A stretch of DNA of 35,722 nucleotides. Origin: Caulobacter sp. (GTDB lineage Bacteria; Pseudomonadota; Alphaproteobacteria; Caulobacterales; Caulobacteraceae). A program made the position numbers and the translations under genes. The notes below the pieces were generated by a model, which saw nothing but the letters and a program-made list of their open reading frames with translations, ran no database searches and was not told the DNA's origin. Position 1 is the stretch's first letter, and each line of letters begins with the position of its first letter. This document shows, in pieces, positions 1 through 8,960 of the stretch. The stretch is taken from positions 1 to 35,722 of the forward strand of contig JAUSPV010000017.1 in the NCBI GenBank assembly GCA_030652755.1. Reading direction: 5' to 3'.

Positions 1-97
1 CTTCGACACGGCCCTTCGGGCCTGCTCAGGATGACGTGGAGATTTTCGCCCACCATACGTCATGGTGAGCAGCGCTGCAGGCGCGTGTCGAACCACG
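1..97. repeat. Palindromic intergenic repeat, family 1 copy A
   Basis: Imperfect inverted repeat directly downstream of recN. The left arm (1-37) begins TTCGACACG, contains a small hairpin (GGCCC..GGGCC) and then CTGCTCAGGATGACGT. The right arm (about 57-93) carries the complement: ACGTCATGGTGAGCA, a small hairpin (GCGC..GCGC) and CGTGTCGAA. Two more copies occur at 12580-12676 and 14156-14262. It starts at the window edge, so its left end may be incomplete. Lying just past the recN stop, it could also act as a transcription end or mRNA-protecting structure; that is inference. Confidence 0.8.
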
Positions 98-105
98 CAA
101 GGCGC

Positions 106-1803
106 CTAAGCCCCGATCAGCGCCCGCGCCGCGGCCCGGGCGGCGTCGGTGATCTCGGCGCCGGCCAGCATGCGGGCGATCTCTTCCTCGCGGGCGTCGG
201 GGGACAGGACCTCGACGGCGGTGCGGGTCATGGCCGCGTCGCCGCTCTTGCTGATGCGCCAGTGGGCGTCACCGCGCGCCGCGACCTGCGGGCTGTGGGT
301 GACGGCCAGCACCTGGGCGTCGGCGGCCAGCCGGCGCAGGCGCAGGCCGACCGCGTCGGCCACGGCCCCGCCGACCCCCTGGTCGACCTCGTCGAAGATC
401 ATCAGCGGCTGGGCGCCCTTGGTCCGCGCGGCCAATGAGGCCTTCAGGGCCAGCGCGAAACGGGCCAGTTCGCCGCCCGAGGCGATGGACTCCAGCGGCC
501 CGAACGGCGCGCCCGGGTTGGTGGCGATCTCGAAGGCGACGCGGTCCAGGCCCGTGGGCCCGGCCCGGTCCTCGGCCAGCGGCTCGACCACGACGCGGAA
601 TTTCGCCTTCTCCAGCTTCAGCGGCGCCAGCTCGCCCTCGACGGCGGCGGACAGGCGGTCGCCGGCGGCGCGGCGCTCGGCCGACAGCACGGCGGCGGCG
701 TCCAGGTAGGTCTTGCGGGCGACAGCCTCGGCGGCCTGCGCGGCCTTGAGCTGGGCTTCCGAGGACTCGATGTTGCGCAGCCTGGCGCTGAGCTCGGCGC
801 GCACCTGCGGCAGGGATTCGACCGGGACGTTCAGCTTCCGCGCCATGCCGCGCAGCGCGAACAGCCGCTCCTCCGCTTCCTCCAGCCGCTTGGGGTCGAC
901 ATCGAAGGCCTCGGCGGCGGCGTCGATCGCCGCTTCCGCCTCGCGCACCTGGCTCAGCGCGGCGTCCACGGCCTCGGCGGCGGCCTCCAGCCGCTTCACG
1001 GCCGGGCCGTCCAGCGCCGCGCCGGCGTTGATCGCCCGCTCGCGCGCCCGTTCCAGGGCCCGGAAGGCCGAGGCGATGTTCTGGCCCAGCCGGCTGCCGC
1101 CCAGCGACTCGCGCGCGGCGGCGACTTCGGCCAGCGCCTTTTCGGACGCGCCGAGGATGGCCCGCTCCTCGGCCAGGGCCGTCTCTTCGCCGCTGCGGGC
1201 GTCGAGCCGGTCCAGCTCGCCCAGGCGCAGGGCGATCTCTTCCATGTCCGCGGCGGTGCGGGCGGCGAGGTCGCGCAGGCCGGCTGTCCGTTCCCGAGCC
1301 GCGCGCCAGCCGCTCCAGGCGGCGGCCACCTGGCTGACGGAAACACCGCCGAAGGCGTCCAGCAGCGCGCGGTGGGTGCGGGGATCGAGCAGGCCGACCG
1401 TCTCGTGCTGGCCGTGCACCTCGAGCAGCAGCGCCCCCAGCTCCTTCAGCGCCGCGACGCCGGTGGCCTGGTCGTTGACGAAGGCGCGGCTGCGGCCGTC
1501 GGCCGACAGCTGGCGGCGCAGGACCAGATCCTCGTCCCGCTCGTAGGCCAGACCCTTCTCGTCGAGAATGGCCCAGACGGCGTGATCGGGCGGCAGGGAA
1601 AAGATGGCGGTGGCGCTGGCCTGGGTCGCGCCCCGGCGCACCAGGCCGGCCTCGGCCCGCATGCCGGTGGCGAGGCCCAGGGCGTCGAGGATGATCGACT
1701 TGCCGGCCCCGGTCTCACCGGTCAGCGCCGTGAGGCCCGGACCTATGGCAAGGTCCAGGCTCTCGATGAGCACCACGTCTCGAATGGTCAGCCCGATCAG
1801 CAT
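106..1803 (-). CDS. recN: DNA repair protein RecN
   Basis: RecN is an SMC-like ATPase that acts at DNA double-strand breaks during recombinational repair in the cytoplasm. The 565-residue product has the usual family length. The N-terminal ATPase half carries a Walker A GETGAGKS at residues 29-36. The middle is a long Ala/Glu/Arg-rich coiled coil (about 150-370). The C-terminal half has the ABC signature SGGELAR (about 442-448) and a Walker B MIFDE followed by VDQGVGG (about 468-478). The start ATG at 1803 gives the standard RecN N-terminus (LTIRDVVLIESLDL). It lies 31 nt downstream of bamD on the same strand, so it is probably the last gene of the ftsZ-lpxC-bamD side of the cluster. I saw no LexA-type GTTC-N7-GTTC in that short gap, so SOS control, if any, must come from elsewhere. 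Confidence 0.96.
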   Translation of the reverse strand: MLIGLTIRDVVLIESLDLAIGPGLTALTGETGAGKSIILDALGLATGMRAEAGLVRRGATQASATAIFSLPPDHAVWAILDEKGLAYERDEDLVLRRQLSADGRSRAFVNDQATGVAALKELGALLLEVHGQHETVGLLDPRTHRALLDAFGGVSVSQVAAAWSGWRAARERTAGLRDLAARTAADMEEIALRLGELDRLDARSGEETALAEERAILGASEKALAEVAAARESLGGSRLGQNIASAFRALERARERAINAGAALDGPAVKRLEAAAEAVDAALSQVREAEAAIDAAAEAFDVDPKRLEEAEERLFALRGMARKLNVPVESLPQVRAELSARLRNIESSEAQLKAAQAAEAVARKTYLDAAAVLSAERRAAGDRLSAAVEGELAPLKLEKAKFRVVVEPLAEDRAGPTGLDRVAFEIATNPGAPFGPLESIASGGELARFALALKASLAARTKGAQPLMIFDEVDQGVGGAVADAVGLRLRRLAADAQVLAVTHSPQVAARGDAHWRISKSGDAAMTRTAVEVLSPDAREEEIARMLAGAEITDAARAAARALIGA

Positions 1804-1834
1804 GGCGGGCAGTTTGTTCTACTATCGTTCTATG

Positions 1835-2818
1835 TCAACGGCCGAGCATGCGGTCGAGCATGCTCTTGCGCTTGGGCTTGGGCGCCGGGATCGCCGAAAT
1901 GTCGGCTTCAGGCGGCGCGACGCGGGCCGGGTCGGCCGTCACCGCTTCGCCCGGGGGCGGCGGAGCCGGCTGCCTGCCGAGCATACGGTCGAGGTAGCTG
2001 ACCTTGGCGCCGGCATCCAGCGGCGCCACAGCCGGCTGCAGGCCCTTGTCCGTCAGCAGCCGGTAGGCGTCGGCGTACCAGGGATCGCCCGGGAAGTTGT
2101 AACCCAGCACCGCGCCGTTGGCGGTCGCTTCGCCCATCAGGCCGAGTGTCGTGTAACCCTCGACCAGCCGGTAAAGCGCCTCGGGCGTGTGGGTGGTGGT
2201 CTGGTAGCGATCGATGACGGTCTTGTAGCGATTGAGGGCCGCAAGCGTCTGCCCCTGGCGCATGTAGTAACGGCCGATGGCCATTTCCTTGCCGGCCAGC
2301 TGGTCGTTGACCATGTCGATCTTCAGGCGGGCGTCGGCGGCGTATTCGGTGGTCGGATAGCGCGTGACGATGTCGCGCAGGGCGCTGAGCGCCTGCTCGG
2401 TCGACGCCTGGTCGCGGTTAACATCGACGATCTGCTCGAAGTAGCAGACGGCCTTCAGATAGTAGGCGTACACGACCGACGGATTGCCCGGGTAGAGCTG
2501 GATGAAGCGTTCCGCGTCATCGATGGCCCCGGCGTACTGGTTGGCCTGGTAGCGGGCGTAGGCCGCCATCAGGATCGAGCGACGCGACCATTCCGAATAG
2601 GGGTGCTGACGCTCGACCTCCTGGAAGTAGGACACAGCCTCGGTCCAGCGGCGCTGGTCGAGACGATAGGCGCCCGTCGTGTAGAGGAGTTCGACCGGGC
2701 GTTCCTGATAGGCGAGACGCGGAGCGGCCTTGCGGTCCCCCGCACAGGCGGCGAGAGCCAGAGACGCCGTCACGGCCGCAACGACGGCCACCGTGCGGCC
2801 ATGCGATCTATGAAGCAC
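1835..2818 (-). CDS. bamD: Outer-membrane assembly lipoprotein BamD
   Basis: BamD (ComL/YfiO) is the essential lipoprotein of the BAM complex that inserts beta-barrel proteins into the outer membrane. The N-terminus is a lipoprotein signal with lipobox LAAC (Cys25). Residues about 40-260 are TPR-like repeats typical of BamD (for example WTEAVSYFQEVERQHPYSEW). At 327 residues it is longer than E. coli BamD (245) because of a Pro/Ala-rich C-terminal tail. The tail contains the heptapeptide LDRMLGR twice, at residues 276-282 and at the extreme C-terminus (321-327). The start is GTG at 2818, chosen because a strong ribosome-binding sequence (GAGGTGAGGG) sits about 8 nt upstream and the signal peptide follows directly. 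It lies between lpxC and recN, the usual alphaproteobacterial order. Confidence 0.95.
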   Translation of the reverse strand: MLHRSHGRTVAVVAAVTASLALAACAGDRKAAPRLAYQERPVELLYTTGAYRLDQRRWTEAVSYFQEVERQHPYSEWSRRSILMAAYARYQANQYAGAIDDAERFIQLYPGNPSVVYAYYLKAVCYFEQIVDVNRDQASTEQALSALRDIVTRYPTTEYAADARLKIDMVNDQLAGKEMAIGRYYMRQGQTLAALNRYKTVIDRYQTTTHTPEALYRLVEGYTTLGLMGEATANGAVLGYNFPGDPWYADAYRLLTDKGLQPAVAPLDAGAKVSYLDRMLGRQPAPPPPGEAVTADPARVAPPEADISAIPAPKPKRKSMLDRMLGR

Positions 2819-2905
2819 TTACCCTCACCTCAAACCAGTTCGCGCCCCCGGCGCCTGTTGGCTTCTACACCACAGGAAGGCGGGCGCAAATGCGGCGAAA
2901 GCCGA

Positions 2906-3802
2906 TCAAACCGCCTGAGCGAGTTCCGGAACCAGCGTGCGGACACGCCAGGCCTGCGGACGCGCCATCAACGCCCGAACCAGCTGGTTGTTCAGGCCGT
3001 GTCCGGCGTACAGGCCCTCGAAGCGGGCGAGCAGCGGCAGACCGGCGACATAGAGGTCGCCGACCGCGTCCAACGCCTTGTGGCGCACGAATTCATCCGG
3101 CCGGCGCAGGCCTTCGGGGTTCAGCACGCGGTCGCCATCCAGCACCACGGCGTTGTCCATCGAGGCGCCGCGCGCCAGGCCGGCGGCGCGCAGGGCCTCC
3201 ACATCCTTCAGGAAGCCGAAGGTGCGGCAATCAGCCAGTTCTTCGCGGAAAGACTGCTCGGTGATTTCCAGATCGACCCGCTGGCGGCCGATCGGGGCCG
3301 AGTCGAACGCGATCTCGAACGCGACCTCGAAGCCATCGCAGGGCAGCAGGGCGGCGCGCTTGTCGCCCTCGACGACCTCGACCGGCTCCAGAACCTCGAT
3401 GAAGCGACGCGACGCTTCCTGGCGGCGGCGACCGGCGCGGTCGAGAAACTGGATGAACACATCGGCCGAACCGTCGAGGATCGGCACTTCGGGGCCGTCC
3501 AGCTCGACGATGACGTTGTCGATGCCCAGGGCGCAGAAGGCGGCCATCAGGTGCTCGATGGTCGAGACGCTGGCGCCGGCGGCGTTGTTGATGACGGTGC
3601 CCAGGCGGGTCTGGCCGACAGCTTCGGCGCAAACACGGATGGCGTTGTCGATGTCCTTGATGTCGGTGCGCACGAAGGTGACGCCGGCGTCGATGGCGGC
3701 CGGACGCACCGCGACGCGCACATGGGCGCCGGTGTGCACGCCAACGCCCGCGAAGATCACGGGGCCGGCGACGGTGTGCTGATGATACGCCGACAGAGAC
3801 AC
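2906..3802 (-). CDS. lpxC: UDP-3-O-acyl-N-acetylglucosamine deacetylase LpxC
   Basis: LpxC is the zinc enzyme that removes the N-acetyl group from UDP-3-O-acyl-GlcNAc, the committed step of lipid A synthesis in the cytosol. The 298-residue length is standard. Visible family motifs are GVHTG (21-25), TIEHLMAA with zinc ligand His84, DEFVRHKALDAVGDL with zinc ligands His241 and Asp245, and GHGLNNQLVRAL with the catalytic His268. The start codon is GTG at 3802, preceded by GAAAGG about 8 nt upstream. It lies 240 bp downstream of ftsZ and is separated from it by a strong terminator hairpin, so it probably has its own promoter in 3803-3940. I could not place that promoter with confidence. bamD follows 87 nt later. 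Confidence 0.97.
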   Translation of the reverse strand: MSLSAYHQHTVAGPVIFAGVGVHTGAHVRVAVRPAAIDAGVTFVRTDIKDIDNAIRVCAEAVGQTRLGTVINNAAGASVSTIEHLMAAFCALGIDNVIVELDGPEVPILDGSADVFIQFLDRAGRRRQEASRRFIEVLEPVEVVEGDKRAALLPCDGFEVAFEIAFDSAPIGRQRVDLEITEQSFREELADCRTFGFLKDVEALRAAGLARGASMDNAVVLDGDRVLNPEGLRRPDEFVRHKALDAVGDLYVAGLPLLARFEGLYAGHGLNNQLVRALMARPQAWRVRTLVPELAQAV

Positions 3803-3940
3803 GAGCGACCTTTCAAGTCAGGGGGCCGGCGGTCTCCACGACCGCGCAACGCCCCACGTGCCATTTAGGAGTTATGCTGCGGCGCGGCAAAACAATCGCT
3901 GTTTCGGATTGTAACGACCAAAAGTCTTTGAAAATATTCG

Positions 3941-3985
3941 CGAAAAATGAAACCGCCGACCGGACTGTCGAAGTCCGGTCGGCGG
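3941..3985 (-). terminator. Rho-independent terminator of ftsZ
   Basis: A perfect 14-bp GC-rich stem (3953-3966 with 3972-3985) closes a 5-nt loop. On the minus strand the stem is followed by TTTCATTTTTC. It starts 57 bp beyond the ftsZ stop codon. This is the clearest intrinsic terminator in the window and separates the ftsZ transcript from lpxC. Confidence 0.88.
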
Positions 3986-4042
3986 GGTGTCGTCAGAATT
4001 CACGCAGGGCGGGAACGGCCGGCGGCCGCCTCGCCCGACAGG

Positions 4043-5584
4043 CTAGTTGGCGAGCCGTCGCAGGAAGGACGGGATTTCCAGATCGTCGGTCTCGTCGACA
4101 TGCGGCTCCTCGACCGGCTGCGCGGCCGTCGAGGTCCGCCCCGTGGCGCGCGGCACGCCGCCCTCGAAGCGGGGCTGCTGTTGCTGCGGACGGCCGCCGA
4201 AGAGGCTCAGGAAGCCCTTGCGCTGCTGCCGGCTGTCGGTGAACGGGGTCTCCGCGTAGAGCGGCGCGTCGAAGTCCTCGTCCTCGGCGACAAGCGGATC
4301 GACGATCACCGTGCGGGGCGCCGGAGCCTGGATGACAGGCTCGGAGACCGGCGTGGCGATCGCAACGGGCTCGGGAGCCTCGAACGCCAGATCGGCCTGC
4401 TGCGCGTCCAGCGACATGGCGGGCTGGATCAGCTGGGACTCGGGCGTGACCCAGGACGGCGTCGGGGCCGGCTCGGCCGCGCGAGGCGCTTCATAGGCGG
4501 ACGACTGGGCGTATCCTGCCGGCGCCGGCGCCGGCGCCGGGGCGGCCGGGGCCTGGTCGACGATCAGCGGCTTGGCGGTGGCGTTCACGCGCATCGTGCG
4601 TTGCGGCTCGATGGCGGCGATCGAGGCGCCGTCCATGCCGGTGGCGACCACCGACACGCGGATCGAGCCTTCCAGGGCCGGGTCGAAGGCTGCGCCGAAG
4701 ATGACGTTGGCTTCAGGATCGACCTGGTCGGTGATGGCGTTGGCCGCTTCGTCGACTTCCAGCAGGGTCATGTCGAGACCGCCGGTGACGTTCACCAGCA
4801 CGGCCTTGGCGCCCTTCAGCGAAACCTCGTCGAGCAGCGGGTTCTGGATGGCGTTCTGGGCGGCCATCAGGGCGCGGTCGTCGCCGGAGGCCTCGCCGGT
4901 GCCCATCATCGCCTTGCCCATCTCGGTCATCACCGTGCGGACGTCGGCGAAGTCGAGGTTGATCAGGCCCGGCAGCACCATCAGGTCGGTGATCGAGCGG
5001 ACGCCCGAGTGCAGGACCTGGTCCGCCATGCCGAAGGCCTCGGCGAAGGTCGTGCGCTCGTTGGCGACGCGGAAGAGATTCTGGTTGGGGATGACGATCA
5101 GGGTGTCGACGTAGCGTTGCAGCTCGGCGATGCCCGCGTCGGCCAGCCGCATGCGGTGACGGCCCTCGAAGTGGAAGGGCTTGGTGACCACGCCCACCGT
5201 CAGGATGCCGCGCTCACGCGCGCACTTGGCGATGATCGGCGCGGCGCCGGTGCCGGTGCCGCCGCCCATGCCGGCGGTGATGAAGACCATGTGGGCGCCG
5301 TCGAGGTGCTCGCCGATCTCCGGCGTGCTCTCTTCGGCGGCGCTCATGCCGACTTCCGGGTGCGCCCCGGCGCCGAGCCCTTGCGTGACTTGCACGCCGA
5401 GCTGGATGCGGCGTTCGGTCTTGGCGAACTGCAGCTGCTGGGCGTCGGTGTTGGCGACGACGAACTCGACACCCTCGAGGCCGGCCTCGATCATGTTGTT
5501 GACCGCATTGCCGCCGGCGCCGCCGACGCCGAAGACGACGATCCTGGGCTTCAGTTCGGTGGTTTGTGGCGCGTACAGCTTCAT
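4043..5584 (-). CDS. ftsZ: Cell division GTPase FtsZ
   Basis: FtsZ is the tubulin-like GTPase that polymerises into the cytokinetic Z ring. The nucleotide-binding domain shows [12 protein letters not shown] (20-30), NTDAQQL (45-51), the tubulin signature GMGGGTGTG (105-113) and the T7 catalytic loop NLDFADV (209-215). After about residue 320 comes a long Pro/Ala/Glu-rich disordered linker. The protein ends in the conserved tail [14 protein letters not shown] (500-513), the FtsA/MipZ-interacting peptide of this lineage. At 513 residues it matches the long FtsZ of Caulobacter-type bacteria. The ATG at 5584 begins [13 protein letters not shown]. It follows ftsA after a 200-bp gap that contains a CtrA-type site and two GANTC sites, so cell-cycle-controlled transcription separate from ftsQA is likely. 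Confidence 0.98.
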   Translation of the reverse strand: MKLYAPQTTELKPRIVVFGVGGAGGNAVNNMIEAGLEGVEFVVANTDAQQLQFAKTERRIQLGVQVTQGLGAGAHPEVGMSAAEESTPEIGEHLDGAHMVFITAGMGGGTGTGAAPIIAKCARERGILTVGVVTKPFHFEGRHRMRLADAGIAELQRYVDTLIVIPNQNLFRVANERTTFAEAFGMADQVLHSGVRSITDLMVLPGLINLDFADVRTVMTEMGKAMMGTGEASGDDRALMAAQNAIQNPLLDEVSLKGAKAVLVNVTGGLDMTLLEVDEAANAITDQVDPEANVIFGAAFDPALEGSIRVSVVATGMDGASIAAIEPQRTMRVNATAKPLIVDQAPAAPAPAPAPAGYAQSSAYEAPRAAEPAPTPSWVTPESQLIQPAMSLDAQQADLAFEAPEPVAIATPVSEPVIQAPAPRTVIVDPLVAEDEDFDAPLYAETPFTDSRQQRKGFLSLFGGRPQQQQPRFEGGVPRATGRTSTAAQPVEEPHVDETDDLEIPSFLRRLAN

Positions 5585-5677
5585 AATGGGACCCCGTGTC
5601 CTGGCGTTCTTTCGAACAGTCCGGCGACCCGCGCGCCGGGAATGCCTTACGGCGGGGTTAATGTCGGACCCACATCC

Positions 5678-5692
5678 TTAATCGGCAGTTAA
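5678..5692. promoter_or_regulatory. CtrA binding site upstream of ftsZ
   Basis: The sequence is an exact TTAA-N7-TTAA (5678-5681 and 5689-5692), the consensus for the cell-cycle regulator CtrA. It lies about 95-108 bp upstream of the ftsZ ATG, and a further TTAA half-site is at 5658-5661. In Caulobacter crescentus CtrA represses ftsZ; the same role here is inferred from pattern and position. Confidence 0.75.
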
Positions 5693-5703
5693 CCGCATAG
5701 CGT

Positions 5704-5768
5704 GAGTCGTACCCGGGTCGAGCCGCCTCCGGAGCATTTTTGTTGTGGAGTAAGGGCTTGCGCGAATC
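5704..5768. promoter_or_regulatory. Two GANTC methylation sites in the ftsZ upstream region
   Basis: GAGTC (5704-5708) and GAATC (5764-5768) both fall in the 200-bp ftsA-ftsZ gap, upstream of the CtrA site. GANTC is the target of the cell-cycle methyltransferase CcrM, and methylation of the ftsZ promoter activates it in C. crescentus. Function at this locus is inferred. Confidence 0.55.
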
Positions 5769-5784
5769 AGCCCGGGAATTGCGG

Positions 5785-7110
5785 CTACAGATTGTCACGC
5801 AGCCAGGCCGCCACCTTGGTCACCGGTCCGGCGCCGGGATCGACCGGTTCACGGCGCTTGCCCGCGCCGGCCAGCACCTTGGCCGAGACCGCTTCGCGCG
5901 GACCGAAGGCGGCGCGATGCAGCACCCCGGCGGCGGCGCAGAAGGCGGGGCCGGTGACCGCATCGGCGAGATGCGGCACCCGGCGGGGACGGCCGAGCCG
6001 AACCGGGCGGTCGAACACCCGCACCGCGACCTCGCGAACCCCGGCCAGCTGGCTGGCGCCGCCGGTCAGGACGATGCCGGCGCCGGGCTCGATCAGGGCC
6101 CCGGCCTCTTTCAGCCGCTCACGCAGGAGCTCGAGCGTCTCTTCGACGCGGGGGGCGATGATGCCCTTGAGCAGGGACCGGGGCGCGATGACCGGACCCG
6201 CGCCCGGATCGTCGCCGCGCGGCGGCGCCTCGATCATCTCGCGGTCCTCGTTGGCCGAGGCGATGGCCGAGCCGTGCAGGGTCTTGATCCGCTCGGCGCC
6301 GGCGCGGGAGGTGGACAGGCCTCGGGCGATGTCCTGGGTGACGTGCTCGCCGCCGACCGCCAGGCACTCGACATGGACCAGGCTGCCGCCGCTGAACACC
6401 GCCGCCGAGGTCGTGCCGCCGCCCATGTCGATGCAGATGGCGCCCAGGTCCATCTCGTCCTCCTCGAGGGCGGCGAGGGCCGAGACGAACGGCGCGGCGA
6501 CCACGCCCTCGAACTGCAGGTGGGCGCGCTCGACGCAGTGGCCCAGCGTCTGGAAGATGGTCTCGGCGATGGACACGACGATCAGGTCGACGCCCAGGCT
6601 CTTGCCGAACATCGAGCGGGGGTCGCGCACGCCGCGCTGGCCGTCGACCGACCAGGCGATGGGCAGGATGTGCAGCGGCCGGCGGCCGGGCAGGCGGATC
6701 TGGGCCAGGGCCGCGGCCAGGGCGCGTGAACAGTCGTTGTCGGTGATCGGCCGGGCGCCGATGGAGACCCGTGCGCCGACCCGCTGACTGCCCAGCTGGC
6801 CGCCGGCGGTGGCGATGGTCACACCCTGGACGCTGACGCCGGCCACGGCTTCGGCGCGCTCGACCGCCAGGGCGATAGCCTCGGCCGCCTCGTCCATGCT
6901 GGCGATGGAGGCGCCCTTGACGCCGCGCGACTGGACATAGCCGACACCGGCGGTGGTCAGGGTGCGGTCGCCCCGGCGGACGCCCTCGGGCTTCATCACG
7001 AAGCAGGCGACCTTGGACGCGCCCAGATCGACGGCCGCGATCACCGGCTGGCGCGCCAGCGCCGCCTTCAGGCCATCCCGCGCCTGCTTGCGATCATCCG
7101 TCCGTGACAT
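5785..7110 (-). CDS. ftsA: Cell division protein FtsA
   Basis: FtsA is the actin-fold protein that anchors FtsZ filaments to the inner membrane. The N-terminal phosphate-binding region reads IAAVDLGASKVACFVMK; the second nucleotide-binding stretch is ICIDMGGGTTSAAVFSGG. The C-terminus VAAWLRDNL is the usual amphipathic membrane-targeting helix. I chose the ATG at 7110 (441 aa). An in-frame GTG at 7185 would add 25 residues and overlap ftsQ by 47 nt, and neither start has a strong ribosome-binding site. ftsQ ends 28 nt upstream. The pairing with ftsQ on one side and ftsZ on the other is the standard arrangement. Confidence 0.96.
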   Translation of the reverse strand: MSRTDDRKQARDGLKAALARQPVIAAVDLGASKVACFVMKPEGVRRGDRTLTTAGVGYVQSRGVKGASIASMDEAAEAIALAVERAEAVAGVSVQGVTIATAGGQLGSQRVGARVSIGARPITDNDCSRALAAALAQIRLPGRRPLHILPIAWSVDGQRGVRDPRSMFGKSLGVDLIVVSIAETIFQTLGHCVERAHLQFEGVVAAPFVSALAALEEDEMDLGAICIDMGGGTTSAAVFSGGSLVHVECLAVGGEHVTQDIARGLSTSRAGAERIKTLHGSAIASANEDREMIEAPPRGDDPGAGPVIAPRSLLKGIIAPRVEETLELLRERLKEAGALIEPGAGIVLTGGASQLAGVREVAVRVFDRPVRLGRPRRVPHLADAVTGPAFCAAAGVLHRAAFGPREAVSAKVLAGAGKRREPVDPGAGPVTKVAAWLRDNL

Positions 7111-7138
7111 CGACTTGAGCACCCCGCCCGCCGCTTTC

Positions 7139-8053
7139 TTATACGCCTGCCGCGACAGGCGGATGGCCTGGCGCTGGTGTTTCACGCGGCCGCAGGGCGA
7201 TCAGGCCCGGCTCCCGTAGATCAATTCGTTCGAATCCCAGTTCCAGGATCCGCTGACGCTGGTCGAGCTGGTCGAGGCGGATCAGCGCCGACTCCTCGTC
7301 CACCGCCGGCAGCTGGACGATGCCGCCATCCTTCAGCCGCAGGTCCCACCGCCGGCCGTCGACGCGCACCAGCGCCTCGAGGCGGTCGCGCAGACGCGGA
7401 CGCGACTGCACCGCCGGCAGGATGGCGGCGGCGGCGTCGTTGGCCCCCTCCCCCACGATCAGCGGCAGCTGCGGGAAACGACCGGGGTCGGCCTCCGGGA
7501 TCGCCTGGCCGCCGCCGTCGATGACGAAGGTCCGGCCCCGTGATTGCCAGACCGCCAGGGTCTCGCGTTCCTCGATGGCGATCACCACGGTGTCAGGCAG
7601 CAGGCGCACGACCTGCGCGTTCTTGACCCAGCCCACGCCGGCCACGGCCTGACGAACCTGTTCCAGGTCGACGTCGAGGATCGGCTGGCCGAGCGACAGG
7701 CCGGTGGCGTCGAGGATGGCCTGCTGCGCCATCGGCGAGGCGCCCTGCACGTGAACCTTGTCGACGCGGAAGCCGAGGCCGGCCGTCTGGCCGGCGACCG
7801 CCGAGCCGAGGCCATGGGCCAGGCGCTCGCCGCGATGTCCGGTGGCCAGGGTCACGACGAGACCGATGGTCAGCACGGCGCCGGCGACGCCGAGCGCGAC
7901 CATGGGCGGCAGCACGCCTTGCGCGGCGCGCAGCTTGGCCGCGGGCCTTGGCGCCTGGGAGGCTTTCCGGGGTCCACCCCTGTTTGCGGGCGCTTTGGCC
8001 CGGGGCTTGACGCTACCGCGCCCCGCCCCCCGCATTGCCGCGGGCATACGCAT
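7139..8053 (-). CDS. ftsQ: Cell division protein FtsQ
   Basis: FtsQ is a bitopic inner-membrane protein that links early and late division proteins through its periplasmic domain. The sequence has a basic Pro/Arg/Lys-rich cytoplasmic N-terminus (1-48), one transmembrane helix (about 50-71) and a POTRA domain (about 96-165, starting [12 protein letters not shown]). The FtsQ beta domain follows (about 165-285, with [13 protein letters not shown]). The ATG at 8053 overlaps the end of ddl by 41 nt; in-frame ATGs at 8047 and 8035 are also possible. The nucleotide composition of the ddl 3' end just upstream is unusual and may hide the ftsQA promoter. Confidence 0.94.
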   Translation of the reverse strand: MRMPAAMRGAGRGSVKPRAKAPANRGGPRKASQAPRPAAKLRAAQGVLPPMVALGVAGAVLTIGLVVTLATGHRGERLAHGLGSAVAGQTAGLGFRVDKVHVQGASPMAQQAILDATGLSLGQPILDVDLEQVRQAVAGVGWVKNAQVVRLLPDTVVIAIEERETLAVWQSRGRTFVIDGGGQAIPEADPGRFPQLPLIVGEGANDAAAAILPAVQSRPRLRDRLEALVRVDGRRWDLRLKDGGIVQLPAVDEESALIRLDQLDQRQRILELGFERIDLREPGLIALRPRETPAPGHPPVAAGV

Positions 8054-8960
8054 CCTCCACGATCCAGAGCACTAGTTGGTCAAACGAAGTACCCAGATGC
8101 GCCGCCTGTTCTGGAACCAGAGAGGTGGGAGTCATGCCGGGCTGCGTATTGACCTCCAAGAGGACCAGAAGACGCTTAACAGGGTCATAACGGAGGTCGC
8201 TTCTGGTCACGCCGCGACAACCAAGCGCAGCGTGAGCGAGCTCTGAAAGGCGAAGGGCGCGGTCGAAATCCTCCGGGGGCATGCGGGCCGGCACGACGTG
8301 CTCGGACCCGCCCTCGGCGTACTTGGCGTCGTAGTCGTAGAAGCCGGTGCGCGGGACGATCTCGGTGACCGTCTGGGCCTTGCCGTCCATGACCGCGACC
8401 GCCAGCTCCAGACCGGCGATATAGGGCTCGACCATGACCTCCTCGCCGAAGGTCCAGGACGGAGCCACCACCTCCTGCGGCGGGCTGTTGGCGCCCTCGA
8501 AGACCAGGAAGACGCCCACCGAGGATCCCTCGGCGTTGGGCTTCACCACATAGGGCGGCGGCATGACGTGGTCGCGGGCGACGTCATGGCGGTTGTAGAG
8601 CCCGCCGCCGGGCACCGTCACGCCGGCGGCGGCCAGCACCGCCTTGGACTTGGCCTTGTCCATGGCCAGGGCCGAGGCCAGCACGCCGCAGTGGGTGTAG
8701 GGGACGCCCAGCGTCTCCAGCACGCCCTGAACACAGCCGTCCTCGCCCCACTCCCCGTGCAGGGCGTTGAAGCAGACGTCGGGCTTCAGGGCGGCGAGCA
8801 CCTGGGCCAGGTCACGGCCCGCGTCGACGCGGGTGACCCTGGCGCCCAGGTTCTCCAGCGCGCCGGCGCAGGCGGCCCCGGAGACGAGGCTGACCTCCCG
8901 CTCGGATGACAGACCGCCCAGCAGGACGGCGATGTGGTGACCCTGTAGCGGCAGGCTCAT
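8013..8960 (-). CDS. ddl: D-alanine--D-alanine ligase
   Basis: Ddl joins two D-alanines in an ATP-dependent reaction to supply the terminal dipeptide of the peptidoglycan stem, in the cytosol. Motifs of the ATP-grasp ligase are clear: [17 protein letters not shown] near the N-terminus, [40 protein letters not shown] and the C-terminal [18 protein letters not shown] that binds magnesium and D-Ala. At 315 residues it is of DdlB length. The ATG at 8960 shares ATGA with the stop of the upstream M28 peptidase, suggesting translational coupling. The last 60 or so codons use many A/T-rich codons (AGA, TTG, CTA, CTT, GTT), unlike the rest of the gene. A long upstream in-frame extension has no Ddl character and is not part of the gene. 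Confidence 0.97.
   Translation of the reverse strand: MSLPLQGHHIAVLLGGLSSEREVSLVSGAACAGALENLGARVTRVDAGRDLAQVLAALKPDVCFNALHGEWGEDGCVQGVLETLGVPYTHCGVLASALAMDKAKSKAVLAAAGVTVPGGGLYNRHDVARDHVMPPPYVVKPNAEGSSVGVFLVFEGANSPPQEVVAPSWTFGEEVMVEPYIAGLELAVAVMDGKAQTVTEIVPRTGFYDYDAKYAEGGSEHVVPARMPPEDFDRALRLSELAHAALGCRGVTRSDLRYDPVKRLLVLLEVNTQPGMTPTSLVPEQAAHLGTSFDQLVLWIVEDAYARGNAGGGAR
8176..8190. promoter_or_regulatory. Near-consensus CtrA site inside ddl, upstream of ftsQ
   Basis: The plus strand reads TTAA-N7-ATAA (8176-8179 and 8187-8190), one mismatch from the CtrA consensus, about 125 bp upstream of the ftsQ start. It falls in the ddl stretch with atypical codon use. In C. crescentus the ftsQA promoter depends on CtrA; assignment here is inference. 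Confidence 0.35.

Noticed and set aside
7111..7185. GTG start at 7185 for ftsA
   Set aside because: The added 25 basic residues overlap ftsQ and lie before the conserved FtsA start region; ATG at 7110 is preferred, though the GTG cannot be excluded.
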